Shown here: positions 33,733 through 43,490 of the stretch, one piece after another
How positions within the stretch are numbered: position 1 is the stretch's first letter
Layout of the letters: every line of letters starts with the position of its first letter
Assembly (NCBI RefSeq): GCF_003664585.1
Contig: NZ_RCHI01000006.1
Span: 173,872-237,871, forward strand
Length of the DNA stretch: 64,000 bases
Direction of reading: 5' to 3'
Source: Paenirhodobacter hankyongi
GTDB taxonomy: Bacteria; Pseudomonadota; Alphaproteobacteria; Rhodobacterales; Rhodobacteraceae
Translations under genes and position numbers: made by a program
The notes under the pieces: generated by a model
Database searches by the model: none
Told to the model about the DNA's origin: nothing
What the model saw: the letters and a program-made list of their open reading frames with translations, nothing else

Positions 33733-34374
33733 TCAGCGCGGCAGTGCCGCGGCCTCGCGCGCCAGCGCCTCGATCCCGGCCCAGTCCCCGGCCTGCACCT
33801 TGGCGTCGGGGGCGACCCAGCTGCCGCCGGCACAGGCGACGTTCTTCAGCGCAAGGTAGTCGGGCGCATTCGCCAGGCTGACGCCGCCGGTCGGGCAGAA
33901 GCGCACCTGCGGCAGCGGCCCGCCAAGCGCCTTGATCGCCGCCGCCCCGCCCGAGGTGCCGGCGGGGAAGAACTTGAGCATGTCATAGCCCCATTCCATC
34001 GCCCGCATGACCTCGGATGCGGTGACGGCGCCGGGCAGCAGCGGCAGCCCCTCGTCCTCGCAGGCCTTCACCAGCCGCTCGGTCAGCCCGGGCGACACGC
34101 CGAAGCGCGCGCCGGCGGCCTTGGCGGCCTTGACGTCGGCGGGGGTCAGCAGCGTGCCGGCCCCGACGACACCGCCCTCGACATCGGCCATCGCCCGGAT
34201 CGCCTCGAGCGCGCAGGGCGTGCGCAGGGTGACCTCGAGCGCGGGCAGTCCACCCGCCACCAGCGCGCGGGCGAGGGGGGCGGCATCGGTCACCTGCTGC
34301 ACCACGATCACCGGGATGATCGGGGCCAGCGCGCAGATCCTGCGCGCGGCGGCGGATTGTTCGGCGGGGGTCAT
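33733..34374 (-). CDS. eda: 2-dehydro-3-deoxy-phosphogluconate (KDPG) aldolase
   Basis: 213 residues, a class I aldolase barrel. The Schiff-base lysine is in DMLKFFPAG; LEVTLRTPCALEAI carries the catalytic Glu region, and RFCPTGGVSLANAPDYLAL is the C-terminal phosphate site. It splits KDPG into pyruvate and glyceraldehyde-3-phosphate, the last step of the Entner-Doudoroff pathway. GAAGGAGAG lies ahead of the ATG. It follows edd on the same strand, 119 bases downstream, with an inverted-repeat element between them; expression from the edd promoter is likely. Its stop is only 7 bases from the convergent glnE stop. Confidence 0.94.
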   Translation of the reverse strand: MTPAEQSAAARRICALAPIIPVIVVQQVTDAAPLARALVAGGLPALEVTLRTPCALEAIRAMADVEGGVVGAGTLLTPADVKAAKAAGARFGVSPGLTERLVKACEDEGLPLLPGAVTASEVMRAMEWGYDMLKFFPAGTSGGAAAIKALGGPLPQVRFCPTGGVSLANAPDYLALKNVACAGGSWVAPDAKVQAGDWAGIEALAREAAALPR

Positions 34375-34419
34375 CGGCGCTCTCCTTCGGTGGCCGCGCG
34401 CGGGCGGCGGGGGCGGGAT

Positions 34420-34486
34420 GCCTCCGGCGGGAGTATTCGGGCCAGGAAAATCGGCATTTCCCTGGAGAAATACGCCCGCCGGAGGC
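34420..34486. repeat. Inverted repeat element between edd and eda
   Basis: The 18-base arms GCCTCCGGCGGGAGTATT (34420-34437) and its reverse complement at 34469-34486 differ at one position. The 31 bases between also pair partly (CCAGGAAA with TTTCCCTGG). It looks like two head-to-head copies of a GTATT(T)-type block related to the second half of the interspersed repeat, giving one large hairpin inside the edd-eda transcript. Confidence 0.7.
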
Positions 34487-34493
34487 AAGAAAC

Positions 34494-36311
34494 TCAGACC
34501 ACGACGGCGGCGCCCTCGGTGGCGGGGCCGACGTTGCGGCGGAAGGCGGCGAAAAGCTCGCGGCCGAGGCCATGAGCGTTCTTCGTCAGATCAGCGGTCA
34601 CCGGCGTGCGCGCCTCGAACCCGGGCGTGAGGCAGGTGAGGGTGCCGGCCGCTGCATCGAGACGCAGGAGGTCGCCGTCGCGCAGTTTCGCCAGCGGGCC
34701 GCCGCAGGCCGCCTCGGGGCTGACGTGGATCGCCGCCGGCACCTTGCCCGAGGCGCCCGACATCCGCCCGTCGGTCACCAGCGCGACCTTGAGCCCGCGG
34801 CCCTGCAGCACCGAAAGCGTCGGGGTGAGCGAATGGAGTTCCGGCATGCCGTTCGCCTGCGGCCCCTGGAAGCGGACAACGACGATGGTGTCGGTGGTGA
34901 ATTCGCCCGCCCGGAAGGCGGCCTTCACCTCTTCCTGATCGGCGAAGACGCGGGCCGGCGCCTCGATCACGTGATATTCGGGCGCGACGGCCGAGATCTT
35001 GATCACCCCGCGGCCGAGGTTGCCCGACAGCTGCTTGAGCCCGCCCTGCGGCTGGAACGGCGTTGCGGCGGGGCGCAGGATGCGGTCATTGAGGCTGTCG
35101 CTCGGCCCCTCGACCCAGTCGACACCGCCGTCGTGCAGCTTCGGCTCGCGGGTATAGGCGGCAAGCCCGTCGCCCGCCACGGTCTTCACGTCGGGGTGCA
35201 GCAGCCCCGCGCCCAGAAGCTCGCGGATCAGGAATTGCAGCCCGCCCGCAGCGTGGAAATGGTTCACGTCGGCCAGCCCGTTCGGATAGACCTTGGCCAT
35301 CAGCGGCACCGCCGAGGAGATCTCGTCGAAATCCTCGAGGTCGAGCGCGATCCCTGCCGCGCGCGCCATCGCCGGCAGGTGCAGCACCAGGTTGGTCGAG
35401 CCGCCCGTCGCCATCAGCCCGACGATGCCGTTGACGAAGGCGCGCTCGTCGAGCACCTCGGCCACCGGGCGGAAGTCGTTGCCAAGCGCGGTGATCTCGG
35501 CGGCGCGGCGCGCGGCCTGGGTGGTGAGCGCGTCGCGCAGCGGCGTCTCGGGGTTGACGAAGCTCGCGCCCGGCAGGTGCAGGCCCATCACCTCCATCAG
35601 CATCTGGTTGGTGTTCGCGGTGCCGTAGAAGGTGCAGGTGCCCGGCCCGTGATAGGAGGCCATCTCGGCCGCCATCAGCGCCTCGCGCCCGACCTCGCCC
35701 GCGGCGAATTGCGCGCGGATCTTCGACTTTTCGTCATTGGGCAGGCCCGAGGTCATCGGCCCGGCGGGCACGAAGACGGCGGGGATATGGCCGAAGGTGG
35801 CGGCGGCGATGACGAGGCCCGGCACGATCTTGTCGCATACGCCAAGATAAAGGGCCGCATCGAAGCAGTTGTGGCTGAGCGCGACGCCCGCGGCAAGCGC
35901 GATCACGTCGCGCGAAAAGAGGCTCAGCTCCATCCCCGGTTGGCCCTGGGTGATGCCGTCGCACATCGCGGGCACACCGCCCGCGACCTGCGCCGTGGCG
36001 CCCACGGCGGCAAGGGCCGCGCGGATCTGGCCGGGATAGGTTTCATAGGGCTGATGCGCCGAGAGCATGTCATTATAGGCGGTGACGATGCCGATGTTCG
36101 GGGCGCGCCCTTCGGCCAGCTGCACCTTGTCCGGGCTGGCGGCATAGGCATGGGCCTGGTTGCCGCAGCTCAGGTGCGTGCGGGCCGGCCCCGCGGCGAT
36201 CGCGGCGCGCACCCGTGCCATGTACTCGCCCCGCATCCCCTCCGATCGCGCGCGCACCCGGTCGGTCACTCGGGCGATGGTGGCGTTCAGCAGCGGGCTG
36301 GTCTGGGTCAT
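34494..36311 (-). CDS. edd: Phosphogluconate dehydratase
   Basis: 605 residues, the usual length. It dehydrates 6-phosphogluconate to KDPG using a [4Fe-4S] cluster. Family motifs include [75 protein letters not shown] and [20 protein letters not shown], which provide the cluster cysteines and the metal-binding Lys/Asp. The ILVD/EDD similarity could suggest dihydroxyacid dehydratase, but pairing with eda settles the role. GGAAGAGA precedes the ATG. Its promoter contains the palindrome GTTAGCGCTAAC, also present before zwf, so both units are probably repressed together when sugars are absent. Confidence 0.95.
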   Translation of the reverse strand: MTQTSPLLNATIARVTDRVRARSEGMRGEYMARVRAAIAAGPARTHLSCGNQAHAYAASPDKVQLAEGRAPNIGIVTAYNDMLSAHQPYETYPGQIRAALAAVGATAQVAGGVPAMCDGITQGQPGMELSLFSRDVIALAAGVALSHNCFDAALYLGVCDKIVPGLVIAAATFGHIPAVFVPAGPMTSGLPNDEKSKIRAQFAAGEVGREALMAAEMASYHGPGTCTFYGTANTNQMLMEVMGLHLPGASFVNPETPLRDALTTQAARRAAEITALGNDFRPVAEVLDERAFVNGIVGLMATGGSTNLVLHLPAMARAAGIALDLEDFDEISSAVPLMAKVYPNGLADVNHFHAAGGLQFLIRELLGAGLLHPDVKTVAGDGLAAYTREPKLHDGGVDWVEGPSDSLNDRILRPAATPFQPQGGLKQLSGNLGRGVIKISAVAPEYHVIEAPARVFADQEEVKAAFRAGEFTTDTIVVVRFQGPQANGMPELHSLTPTLSVLQGRGLKVALVTDGRMSGASGKVPAAIHVSPEAACGGPLAKLRDGDLLRLDAAAGTLTCLTPGFEARTPVTADLTKNAHGLGRELFAAFRRNVGPATEGAAVVV

Positions 36312-36362
36312 GGTCTCTTCCGTTCGGATGGGCGAGTGCGGTGGGGGCGGCGGCGCCCTTGC

Positions 36363-36389
36363 TCTATACCGTTAGCGCTAACAAATCAA
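36363..36389 (-). promoter_or_regulatory. edd promoter with GTTAGCGCTAAC operator
   Basis: On the minus strand, TTGATT (36389-36384) and TATAGA (36368-36363) form a promoter with 15-base spacing. The perfect 12-base palindrome GTTAGCGCTAAC (36371-36382) fills the space between them. A repressor bound there would exclude RNA polymerase. The shape fits a LacI-family site; CceR, known in R. sphaeroides to control these pathway genes, is the best guess. Confidence 0.7.
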
Positions 36390-36530
36390 CTCGTCTGGAA
36401 TGTTTCAATTTTGGCGTCAGTTCTCGCGACCGCAAGCGGCATTCCTTCAAAATACACGACAATTTGCCTGTTCCTGCCACAATCCGCGGCGAGTTTCAGC
36501 AGCAAGAACAAAGCTGACGGAGTATCGGGC

Positions 36531-37190
36531 ATGAAAACGCTGCGCTTTCCCGCTGTCCTTGCCGGTCTGACGCTGCTCGCCGCCTGTACGCAGGTGACGC
36601 CGGCGACGCGGGCCGCGACCGAGGTCACGGCGCTTGACGAGATCGTGGTGAGCGGCGCCCCCGCGGTGACGCAGCCGCGCTATGACGTGCGGGATGTGCG
36701 GGTCACGGTGCCGCGCACGCTGCATGTGTCCGAGGCAAACCTCTATTATCCGATCGCCGATCTCGTCTGGCGCGGCGATCCGCGCGGCGACCGTTACGCA
36801 CAGGTCTCGGCGATCTTCACAGAGGCGGCGGACCGCGCCACGGCGCAGATGCACGAGGGCCGGCCGGTCAGTGTCGACATCGAGGTGCTGCGCTTCCATG
36901 CCCTGACCGAGAAGACCCGCTACAGCGTCGGCGGCAGCTATGGGGTGAAATTCTCGCTCACCGTGCGCGACGCGCAGACCGGTGCGCTGATCGACGGGCC
37001 GCGGGTGGTGAAGGCCGGACATCCGGCCTCGGGCGGGCAGAAGGCGATTGACGAGGAGGCGCGGGGGCTGACCGAGAAGGTGGTGGTCACCCAGTTCCTC
37101 GATGACCTGCTGCGCGCCGAACTGGCGAAGCCCGGCGTGCCCGCGCCCGCGGCCGAGGAGCGGATCTCGCTGCTCTCGCCGGGGCAGTGA
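36531..37190 (+). CDS. Putative lipoprotein, conserved hypothetical
   Basis: 219 residues. The signal MKTLRFPAVLAGLTLLAACTQ ends in the lipobox LAAC, so it is lipid-anchored at Cys19. The mature domain (YDVRDVRVTVPRTLHVSEANLYYPIADLVWRGDPRGDRYAQVSAIFTEAADRAT ... VDIEVLRFHALTEKTRYSVGGSYGVKFSLTVRDAQTG) looks like a compact beta-rich envelope domain. I think it belongs to an alphaproteobacterial DUF (perhaps DUF6778), but this is uncertain. A CGGAG lies nine bases before the ATG. It is divergent from edd with a 219-base region between, and precedes rlmI by 71 bases. No function is assignable. Confidence 0.75.
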   Translation: MKTLRFPAVLAGLTLLAACTQVTPATRAATEVTALDEIVVSGAPAVTQPRYDVRDVRVTVPRTLHVSEANLYYPIADLVWRGDPRGDRYAQVSAIFTEAADRATAQMHEGRPVSVDIEVLRFHALTEKTRYSVGGSYGVKFSLTVRDAQTGALIDGPRVVKAGHPASGGQKAIDEEARGLTEKVVVTQFLDDLLRAELAKPGVPAPAAEERISLLSPGQ

Positions 37191-37261
37191 GGCTTTCCTC
37201 GCGGGCCGCGGCGCGCTAGAGGGGGCGGCAACGCCCCTTTTTTTTCACGCGAGGCCTTCCG

Positions 37262-38470
37262 ATGTCCGACACCGATCTTCCGCAGACGCGTCCCGTGGTG
37301 CGGCTGCGTCCCAAGGCCGAGGCGCGTGCGATCCGCCACGGCTTCCCTTGGGTCTATGCCGATGAGCTGGTCACCGACCGGCGCACGCAGGCGCTGACCC
37401 CCGGCACCATCGCCACGCTCGAGGATGCCGAGCGCCGGCCGCTCGCCACCGTCACCGTCAACCCGAACTCGAAGATCATCGGTCGGGTGCTCGACCGCAA
37501 TGCCGAGGCGGTGATCGACCGTGCCTGGATCGCGGCGCGCATCGCCCGTGCGCTCGAGCTGCGCGCGCGGCTGTTCGATGCCCCCTTCTACCGCCTGGTC
37601 CATGCCGAGTCGGATGGGCTGCCCGGCGTCATCATCGACCGTTTCGGCGATGTCGCGGTGGTGCAGCCGAACGCCGCCTGGTCCGAGGCGATGATCGGGG
37701 ACATCGCTGCGGCGCTGACCGAGGTCGCGGGGGTGACCGCCATCGTCAAGAACGGCTCGGGCCGCTCGCGCAGCCTCGAGGGGCTGAACGAGGAGACGGT
37801 GGTGCTGCAGGGCGCGATCGAGGGTCCGATCGAGGTGCCGATGAACGGCGCGATCTACATGGCCGACGTTCTGGGCGGGCAGAAGACCGGGCTGTTCTTC
37901 GATCAGCGCCCGAACCATGCCTTTGCCGCGCGACTGGCAAAGGGGGCGCGGGTGCTCGATGTCTTCTCGCATGTGGGCGGCTTTGCGCTGGCCTGTCTTG
38001 CGGGCGGGGCCGAGTCGGCGCTGTCGGTCGATGCCTCGGCCGCGGCGCTGGGGCTGGCCGCGCAGGGCGCCGAGGCGATGGGGCAGGGCGCGCGTTTCGC
38101 GACCCGTCAGGGCGACGCCTTCGCCACGCTCGAGGCGCTGGCCGCCGAGGGCGCGCAATTCGATCTGGTGATCTGCGACCCGCCGGCCTTCGCGCCGGCG
38201 AAACCCGCGCTGCAGGCCGGGTTGCGGGCCTATGAGCGGGTGGCGCGTCTGGCCGCGCCGCTCGTCGCGCCGGGCGGTTTCCTGGCGCTGTGCTCGTGCT
38301 CGCACGCGGCCGATCTCGAACAGTTCCGCGCCGCCTCGAGCCGCGGCATCGGTCGCGGCGGGCGCCGGCCGCAACTTCTGCACACCGGCTATGCCGGCCC
38401 CGATCACCCGATGCTGCCGCAGCTCGCCGAGTCGGGCTATCTGAAGGCACTGTTCTTCCGGCTCGACTGA
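37262..38470 (+). CDS. rlmI: Class I SAM-dependent rRNA methyltransferase (RlmI-like)
   Basis: 402 residues. An N-terminal PUA domain (about 12-85, RHGFPWVYADELVTD) binds RNA. The central part FYRLVHAESDGLPGVIIDRFGD and the Rossmann methyltransferase domain follow: motif I RVLDVFSHVGGFAL (about 228-241), acidic motif II SVDASAAAL, and motif IV ICDPPAF (about 302-308). RlmI methylates C5 of C1962 in 23S rRNA in E. coli; the exact target here is inferred from family. The stop TGA overlaps the start of the PIN-domain gene (TGATG), and that gene overlaps DUF2478 in the same way, so three genes are translationally coupled. Confidence 0.88.
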   Translation: MSDTDLPQTRPVVRLRPKAEARAIRHGFPWVYADELVTDRRTQALTPGTIATLEDAERRPLATVTVNPNSKIIGRVLDRNAEAVIDRAWIAARIARALELRARLFDAPFYRLVHAESDGLPGVIIDRFGDVAVVQPNAAWSEAMIGDIAAALTEVAGVTAIVKNGSGRSRSLEGLNEETVVLQGAIEGPIEVPMNGAIYMADVLGGQKTGLFFDQRPNHAFAARLAKGARVLDVFSHVGGFALACLAGGAESALSVDASAAALGLAAQGAEAMGQGARFATRQGDAFATLEALAAEGAQFDLVICDPPAFAPAKPALQAGLRAYERVARLAAPLVAPGGFLALCSCSHAADLEQFRAASSRGIGRGGRRPQLLHTGYAGPDHPMLPQLAESGYLKALFFRLD

Positions 38471-39012
38471 TGAAGATCCTGCTCGACGCCTGCGTGCTCT
38501 ATCCGACCGTGCTGCGCGAGATCCTGATCGGCGTGGCGCGGCGCGGGCTCTACACGCCGTTGTGGTCGGCGCGCATTCTGGAGGAATGGGCGCGCGCCGC
38601 GGCCCGGCTGGGGCCGGCGGACGAGGTGATCGCGCGCGGCGAGGTGGCGGCGCTGCGCGCGGCCTTCCCGCGCGCCGAGGTGGCGCCGAAACCGGCGCTC
38701 GAGGCGCGGCTCGTGCTGCCCGATCCGAATGACGTGCATGTTCTGGCGGCCGCGATCGCGGGTTCGGCCGATGCCATCGTGACCTTCAACGCCGTCGATT
38801 TTCCGCGTGCGACGCTGGCCGCCGAGGGGATCGAGCGGCGCGACCCGGACGGCTTCCTCTGGGCGCTGTGGTCGGACAGCCCCGAACCCGTGGCCGAGGT
38901 GGTCGAGGCGGTGCGGGCCGAGGCCGAGCGGCTGTCGGGCGTGCCGCAGCCGTTGCGGCCGCTGCTCAAACGCGCCAAGCTGCCGCGGTTGGGCAAGGTG
39001 CTGGAGGCGTGA
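38470..39012 (+). CDS. PIN-domain protein, putative ribonuclease
   Basis: 180 residues. The acidic PIN residues are visible in ILLDACVLYPTVLREIL (first Asp), WSARILEEWARA (Glu) and DPNDVHVLAAAIAGSADAIVTFNAVDFP (remaining Asp residues), as in VapC-like nucleases. The C-terminal extension (EVVEAVRAEAERLSGVPQPLRPLLKRAKLPRLGKVLEA) is longer than a VapC toxin and no antitoxin gene lies next to it, so a toxin-antitoxin role is not supported. It shares TGATG junctions at both ends with rlmI and the DUF2478 gene, implying co-translation with an rRNA methyltransferase; an RNA-processing role is plausible but unproved. Confidence 0.82.
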   Translation: MKILLDACVLYPTVLREILIGVARRGLYTPLWSARILEEWARAAARLGPADEVIARGEVAALRAAFPRAEVAPKPALEARLVLPDPNDVHVLAAAIAGSADAIVTFNAVDFPRATLAAEGIERRDPDGFLWALWSDSPEPVAEVVEAVRAEAERLSGVPQPLRPLLKRAKLPRLGKVLEA

Positions 39013-39512
39013 TGCTGGGCTTCGTGACGATTGCCGAGAGGGGCGAGGCGGATCGGCTGCTCGCCGATTTCGCCGCGGATCTCGAGGCCGCGGGGCGCCC
39101 GGTCGTCGCCATGGTCCGCGCCGAGCTGCCGGCCGCGCGCGCCTGCGAGATGGCGCTGCGGCTTTACCCCTCGGGCGAGGTCGCGCCGATCTCGCAATCG
39201 CTGGGCGCGGGCGCCGATGCCTGCACGCTCGATGCCGGCGCGCTTGAGGCGGCAGTGATGACCACCACCGCGGCGCTTGCGGCGGCCGCGCCCGGTGCGC
39301 CGCTGATCCTGAACAAGTTCGGCAAGCAGGAAAGCGAAGGCCACGGCAGCCGCGCGCTGATCGCCGCCGCGCTCGAGGCCGGGCATCCGGTGCTGATTTC
39401 GGTGCCGCCGGCGACGCGCACGGCCTTCCTCGACTTCGCCGGCGATCTGGCGACCGAGCTTGCGCCCGATCCGCGTGCGCTTGGCGACTTTCTGGCGCAG
39501 GTCGGCACCTGA
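39012..39512 (+). CDS. DUF2478 domain protein
   Basis: 166 residues. The sequence GFVTIAERGEADRLLADFAADLEAAGRPVVAMVRAEL ... CTLDAGALEAAVMTTTAALAAAAPGAPLILNKFGKQESEGHGSRALIAAALEAGHPVLISVP matches DUF2478, a family of nucleotide-binding-like alpha/beta proteins often seen near molybdenum uptake genes. No P-loop is preserved. There are no molybdate genes here; instead it is last in the rlmI-PIN-DUF2478 string with TGATG overlap. Cytoplasmic, function unknown. Confidence 0.8.
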   Translation: MLGFVTIAERGEADRLLADFAADLEAAGRPVVAMVRAELPAARACEMALRLYPSGEVAPISQSLGAGADACTLDAGALEAAVMTTTAALAAAAPGAPLILNKFGKQESEGHGSRALIAAALEAGHPVLISVPPATRTAFLDFAGDLATELAPDPRALGDFLAQVGT

Positions 39513-39526
39513 CCTTTCAAACCGCT

Positions 39527-39554
39527 TTGAACTCGGCTGCGGCAGGACTAGACT
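39527..39554 (+). promoter_or_regulatory. zwf promoter
   Basis: TTGAAC (39527-39532) and TAGACT (39549-39554) are separated by 16 bases and lie 56 bases before the zwf start codon. Transcription would begin near 39561, upstream of the GTTAGCGCTAAC operator. Confidence 0.55.
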
Positions 39555-39584
39555 GTTGCGCAAAGCGTCGCTAGAACGCTGACA

Positions 39585-39596
39585 GTTAGCGCTAAC
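39585..39596 (+). promoter_or_regulatory. GTTAGCGCTAAC operator upstream of zwf
   Basis: The perfect 12-base palindrome GTTAGCGCTAAC is identical to the one in the edd promoter. It lies about 25 bases after the predicted transcription start and just ahead of the zwf ribosome-binding site (GGAGAGG), so a bound repressor would act as a roadblock. CceR is the candidate regulator. Confidence 0.75.
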
Positions 39597-39609
39597 ATCG
39601 GAGAGGTTC

Positions 39610-41076
39610 ATGGTTTCGCGCGTCATCCCGGTGGACCCGTTCGACGTGGTGGTCTTTGGTGCCACCGGCGATCTGTCCACCCGCAAGATCCTGCCCGCAC
39701 TCTACCGGCGCTTCTTCGCCGGGCAGATCCCGCCCGAGGCGCGGATCATCGGCGCTGCCCGCACCGATCTCGATGCCGAGGGGTTCCGCGCCCTGACCCG
39801 GACCGCGATCGCCGAACATGTGGGGGCGGCGAAACGTGACCCCGAGCAGATCGAGGCCTTCCTGCGCTGCGTCGACTATGTCCCGGTCGATGCCAACGGC
39901 ACCAGCGGCTGGCAGGAGCTGAAGGCGCTGATCCGGCCGGGCGTGGTGAACGCCTTCTACTTCTCGGTGGCGCCGTCGCTGTTCGGCGATCTGGCCGAGC
40001 GGCTGCACGGCCATGGCATCACCACCGACGACTCGCGCATCGTGGTCGAAAAGCCCTTCGGTCGCGATCTGGCCTCGGCGCAGGCGCTGAACGCCACGCT
40101 GGCCGCGCATTTCGACGAGCATCAGATCTACCGCATCGACCATTACCTCGGGAAGGAGACGGTGCAGAACCTGATGGCGGTGCGCTTTGCCAACATCCTG
40201 TTCGAGCCGCTGTGGAACAGCCAATATGTCGACCACGTGCAGATCACCGTGGCCGAGACCGTGGGCGTGGGCGGGCGTGGCGGCTATTACGACCGCTCGG
40301 GCGCGATGCGCGACATGGTGCAGAACCACATGATGCAGCTCCTGTGCCTGATCGCGATGGAGCCGCCCTATCACTTCGACCCGGACGCGGTGCGCGACGA
40401 GAAGCTGAAGGTGATCCGCGCGCTGCAGCCCGCGGCGCAATCCGACATCGTGCGCGGCCAATACCTGCCGGTGAAGGGCGACCCGGCGCGGCGCGGCTAT
40501 GTCGAGGATGTCGAGAACCCCGACAGCCGTTCGGAAAGCTACATCGCGCTGAAGGTGCAGGTGGCGAACTGGCGCTGGCAGGGCACGCCCTTCTATCTGC
40601 GCACCGGCAAGCGGTTGCGCGCGCGCACCTCGGAAATCGCCATCACCTTCAAGCAGCCGCCGCATTCGATCTTCGACGAGGCCGACGACAGCTGGCGCGA
40701 GAATGTGCTGGTGATCCGGCTGCAGCCGAACGAGGGGATGAACCTCAAGGTGATGATCAAGGAGCCGGGGCCGGGCGGCATGCGCCTGGTGCAGGTGCCG
40801 CTCGACATGTCCTTCGCCGAGGCTCTGGGCGAGGAGGGGGCCGATATCCCCGACGCCTATGAACGCCTCATCATGGATGTGATCCGCGGCAACCAGACGC
40901 TGTTCATGCGCGGCGACGAGGTCGAGGCGGCCTGGGCCTGGACCGACCCGATCATTGCCGGCTGGGAGGCGCGGGGCGACCGGCCGCAGCCCTATGATTC
41001 GGGCTCCTCCGGCCCCGAGGACGCGCTGATGCTGATGCACCGCGACGGCCGGCGCTGGCGCGAGATCCGCGAATGA
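39610..41076 (+). CDS. zwf: Glucose-6-phosphate 1-dehydrogenase
   Basis: 488 residues. GATGDLSTRKILPALY (17-32) is the dinucleotide-binding loop, and RIDHYLGKETVQN (about 175-187) holds the catalytic His and substrate Lys. EKPFGRDLASA and YLRTGKRL are further family blocks. It oxidises glucose-6-phosphate to 6-phosphogluconolactone, producing NADPH, and is the entry to the Entner-Doudoroff and oxidative pentose-phosphate routes. It overlaps pgl by four bases (ATGA). Control by the upstream palindrome is inferred. GGAGAGG precedes the ATG. Confidence 0.96.
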   Translation: MVSRVIPVDPFDVVVFGATGDLSTRKILPALYRRFFAGQIPPEARIIGAARTDLDAEGFRALTRTAIAEHVGAAKRDPEQIEAFLRCVDYVPVDANGTSGWQELKALIRPGVVNAFYFSVAPSLFGDLAERLHGHGITTDDSRIVVEKPFGRDLASAQALNATLAAHFDEHQIYRIDHYLGKETVQNLMAVRFANILFEPLWNSQYVDHVQITVAETVGVGGRGGYYDRSGAMRDMVQNHMMQLLCLIAMEPPYHFDPDAVRDEKLKVIRALQPAAQSDIVRGQYLPVKGDPARRGYVEDVENPDSRSESYIALKVQVANWRWQGTPFYLRTGKRLRARTSEIAITFKQPPHSIFDEADDSWRENVLVIRLQPNEGMNLKVMIKEPGPGGMRLVQVPLDMSFAEALGEEGADIPDAYERLIMDVIRGNQTLFMRGDEVEAAWAWTDPIIAGWEARGDRPQPYDSGSSGPEDALMLMHRDGRRWREIRE

Positions 41077-41740
41077 ACCTCGTTACCTACCCCGACCGCG
41101 AGATGCTCATGGTGGCGCTGGCCGACACCATCACCTCGCAGCTGCGCGAGGCGCTTTCGCGCGAGGGGCGGGCGGTGCTGTGCGTGCCGGGCGGCACCAC
41201 GCCGGGGCCGGTCTTCGACATCCTCTCGGGGGTGGCGCTCGACTGGGAAAACGTCTCGGTGCTGCTCAACGACGAACGCTGGGTGGCCGAGGACAACCCG
41301 CGCTCGAACACCCGGCTTGTGCGCGAGCGGCTCTTGCGCGACCGCGCGGCCGCGGCGCGGCTGGTGCCGCTTTACGCCCCCGCGCCCCGCCCCGAGGACC
41401 GGCTTGACGCGCTTGCCGCGGGCGTCGCCGCGGTGCTGCCGATCACCGTGCTTCTGCTCGGCATGGGGGCGGACATGCACACCGCCTCGCTTTTCCCCGG
41501 CGCCGACCGGCTCTCCGAGGCGCTTTCGCCCGAGGCGCCGGTGCTGATGGCGCTGCGCGCCGAGACGGCGGGCGAGCCGCGCATCACCCTCACCGCTCCG
41601 GCCTTGCGCACGGCGATGCACTGCCACATTCTCATCACCGGCGACGAAAAGCGAGCCGCCCTCGACCGTGCGGCGCATCTGTCCGAGGTCGAGGCCCCGG
41701 TCCGCATCGTTCTGAACACCGCCACCATCCATTGGGCCCC

Positions 41741-41744
<4 letters not shown>
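41073..41744 (+). CDS. pgl: 6-phosphogluconolactonase
   Basis: 223 residues of the DevB/SOL type. [15 protein letters not shown] binds phosphate, [26 protein letters not shown] is the family's central signature, and [18 protein letters not shown] holds the catalytic His region. It hydrolyses 6-phosphogluconolactone to 6-phosphogluconate, linking zwf to edd. The start codon overlaps the zwf stop by four bases and its own stop overlaps the pgi start, so zwf-pgl-pgi is one tightly coupled operon. Confidence 0.94.
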
Positions 41745-43351
<1,607 letters not shown>

Positions 43352-43430
43352 CCCTACAGGGCGGGGCGCGCCCTCCGCGCCTCGCCAATCCTCCGGCGCG
43401 ATCGGGCCCGGGGCCAAAGTCCCCTCAGGT

Positions 43431-43490
43431 CTTCCAATCGCAGCAATATCCCGGGGGGCAGGCCGAGGGGGGGCAGCGCCCCCCCTTTCT
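43431..43490 (-). repeat. Interspersed two-part intergenic repeat, copy C (reverse)
   Basis: Read on the minus strand it is a hairpin (GGGGGGGC, loop GCT, GCCCCCCC; plus positions 43467-43485) followed by CCCCCCGGGATATTGCTGCG and ATTGGAAG (43431-43459). On the plus strand the hairpin is followed by TTTCTT, making a terminator for pgi. It separates pgi from a convergent MFS gene. Confidence 0.78.

Noticed and set aside
34572..36530. Extension of the lipoprotein frame upstream of 36531
   Set aside because: It covers the edd gene in antisense and the divergent promoter. The ATG at 36531 begins a textbook lipoprotein signal.
38470..39012. PIN gene as a VapC toxin of a toxin-antitoxin pair
   Set aside because: No small antitoxin gene lies upstream; the neighbours are rlmI and DUF2478, and the protein has a long C-terminal extension.
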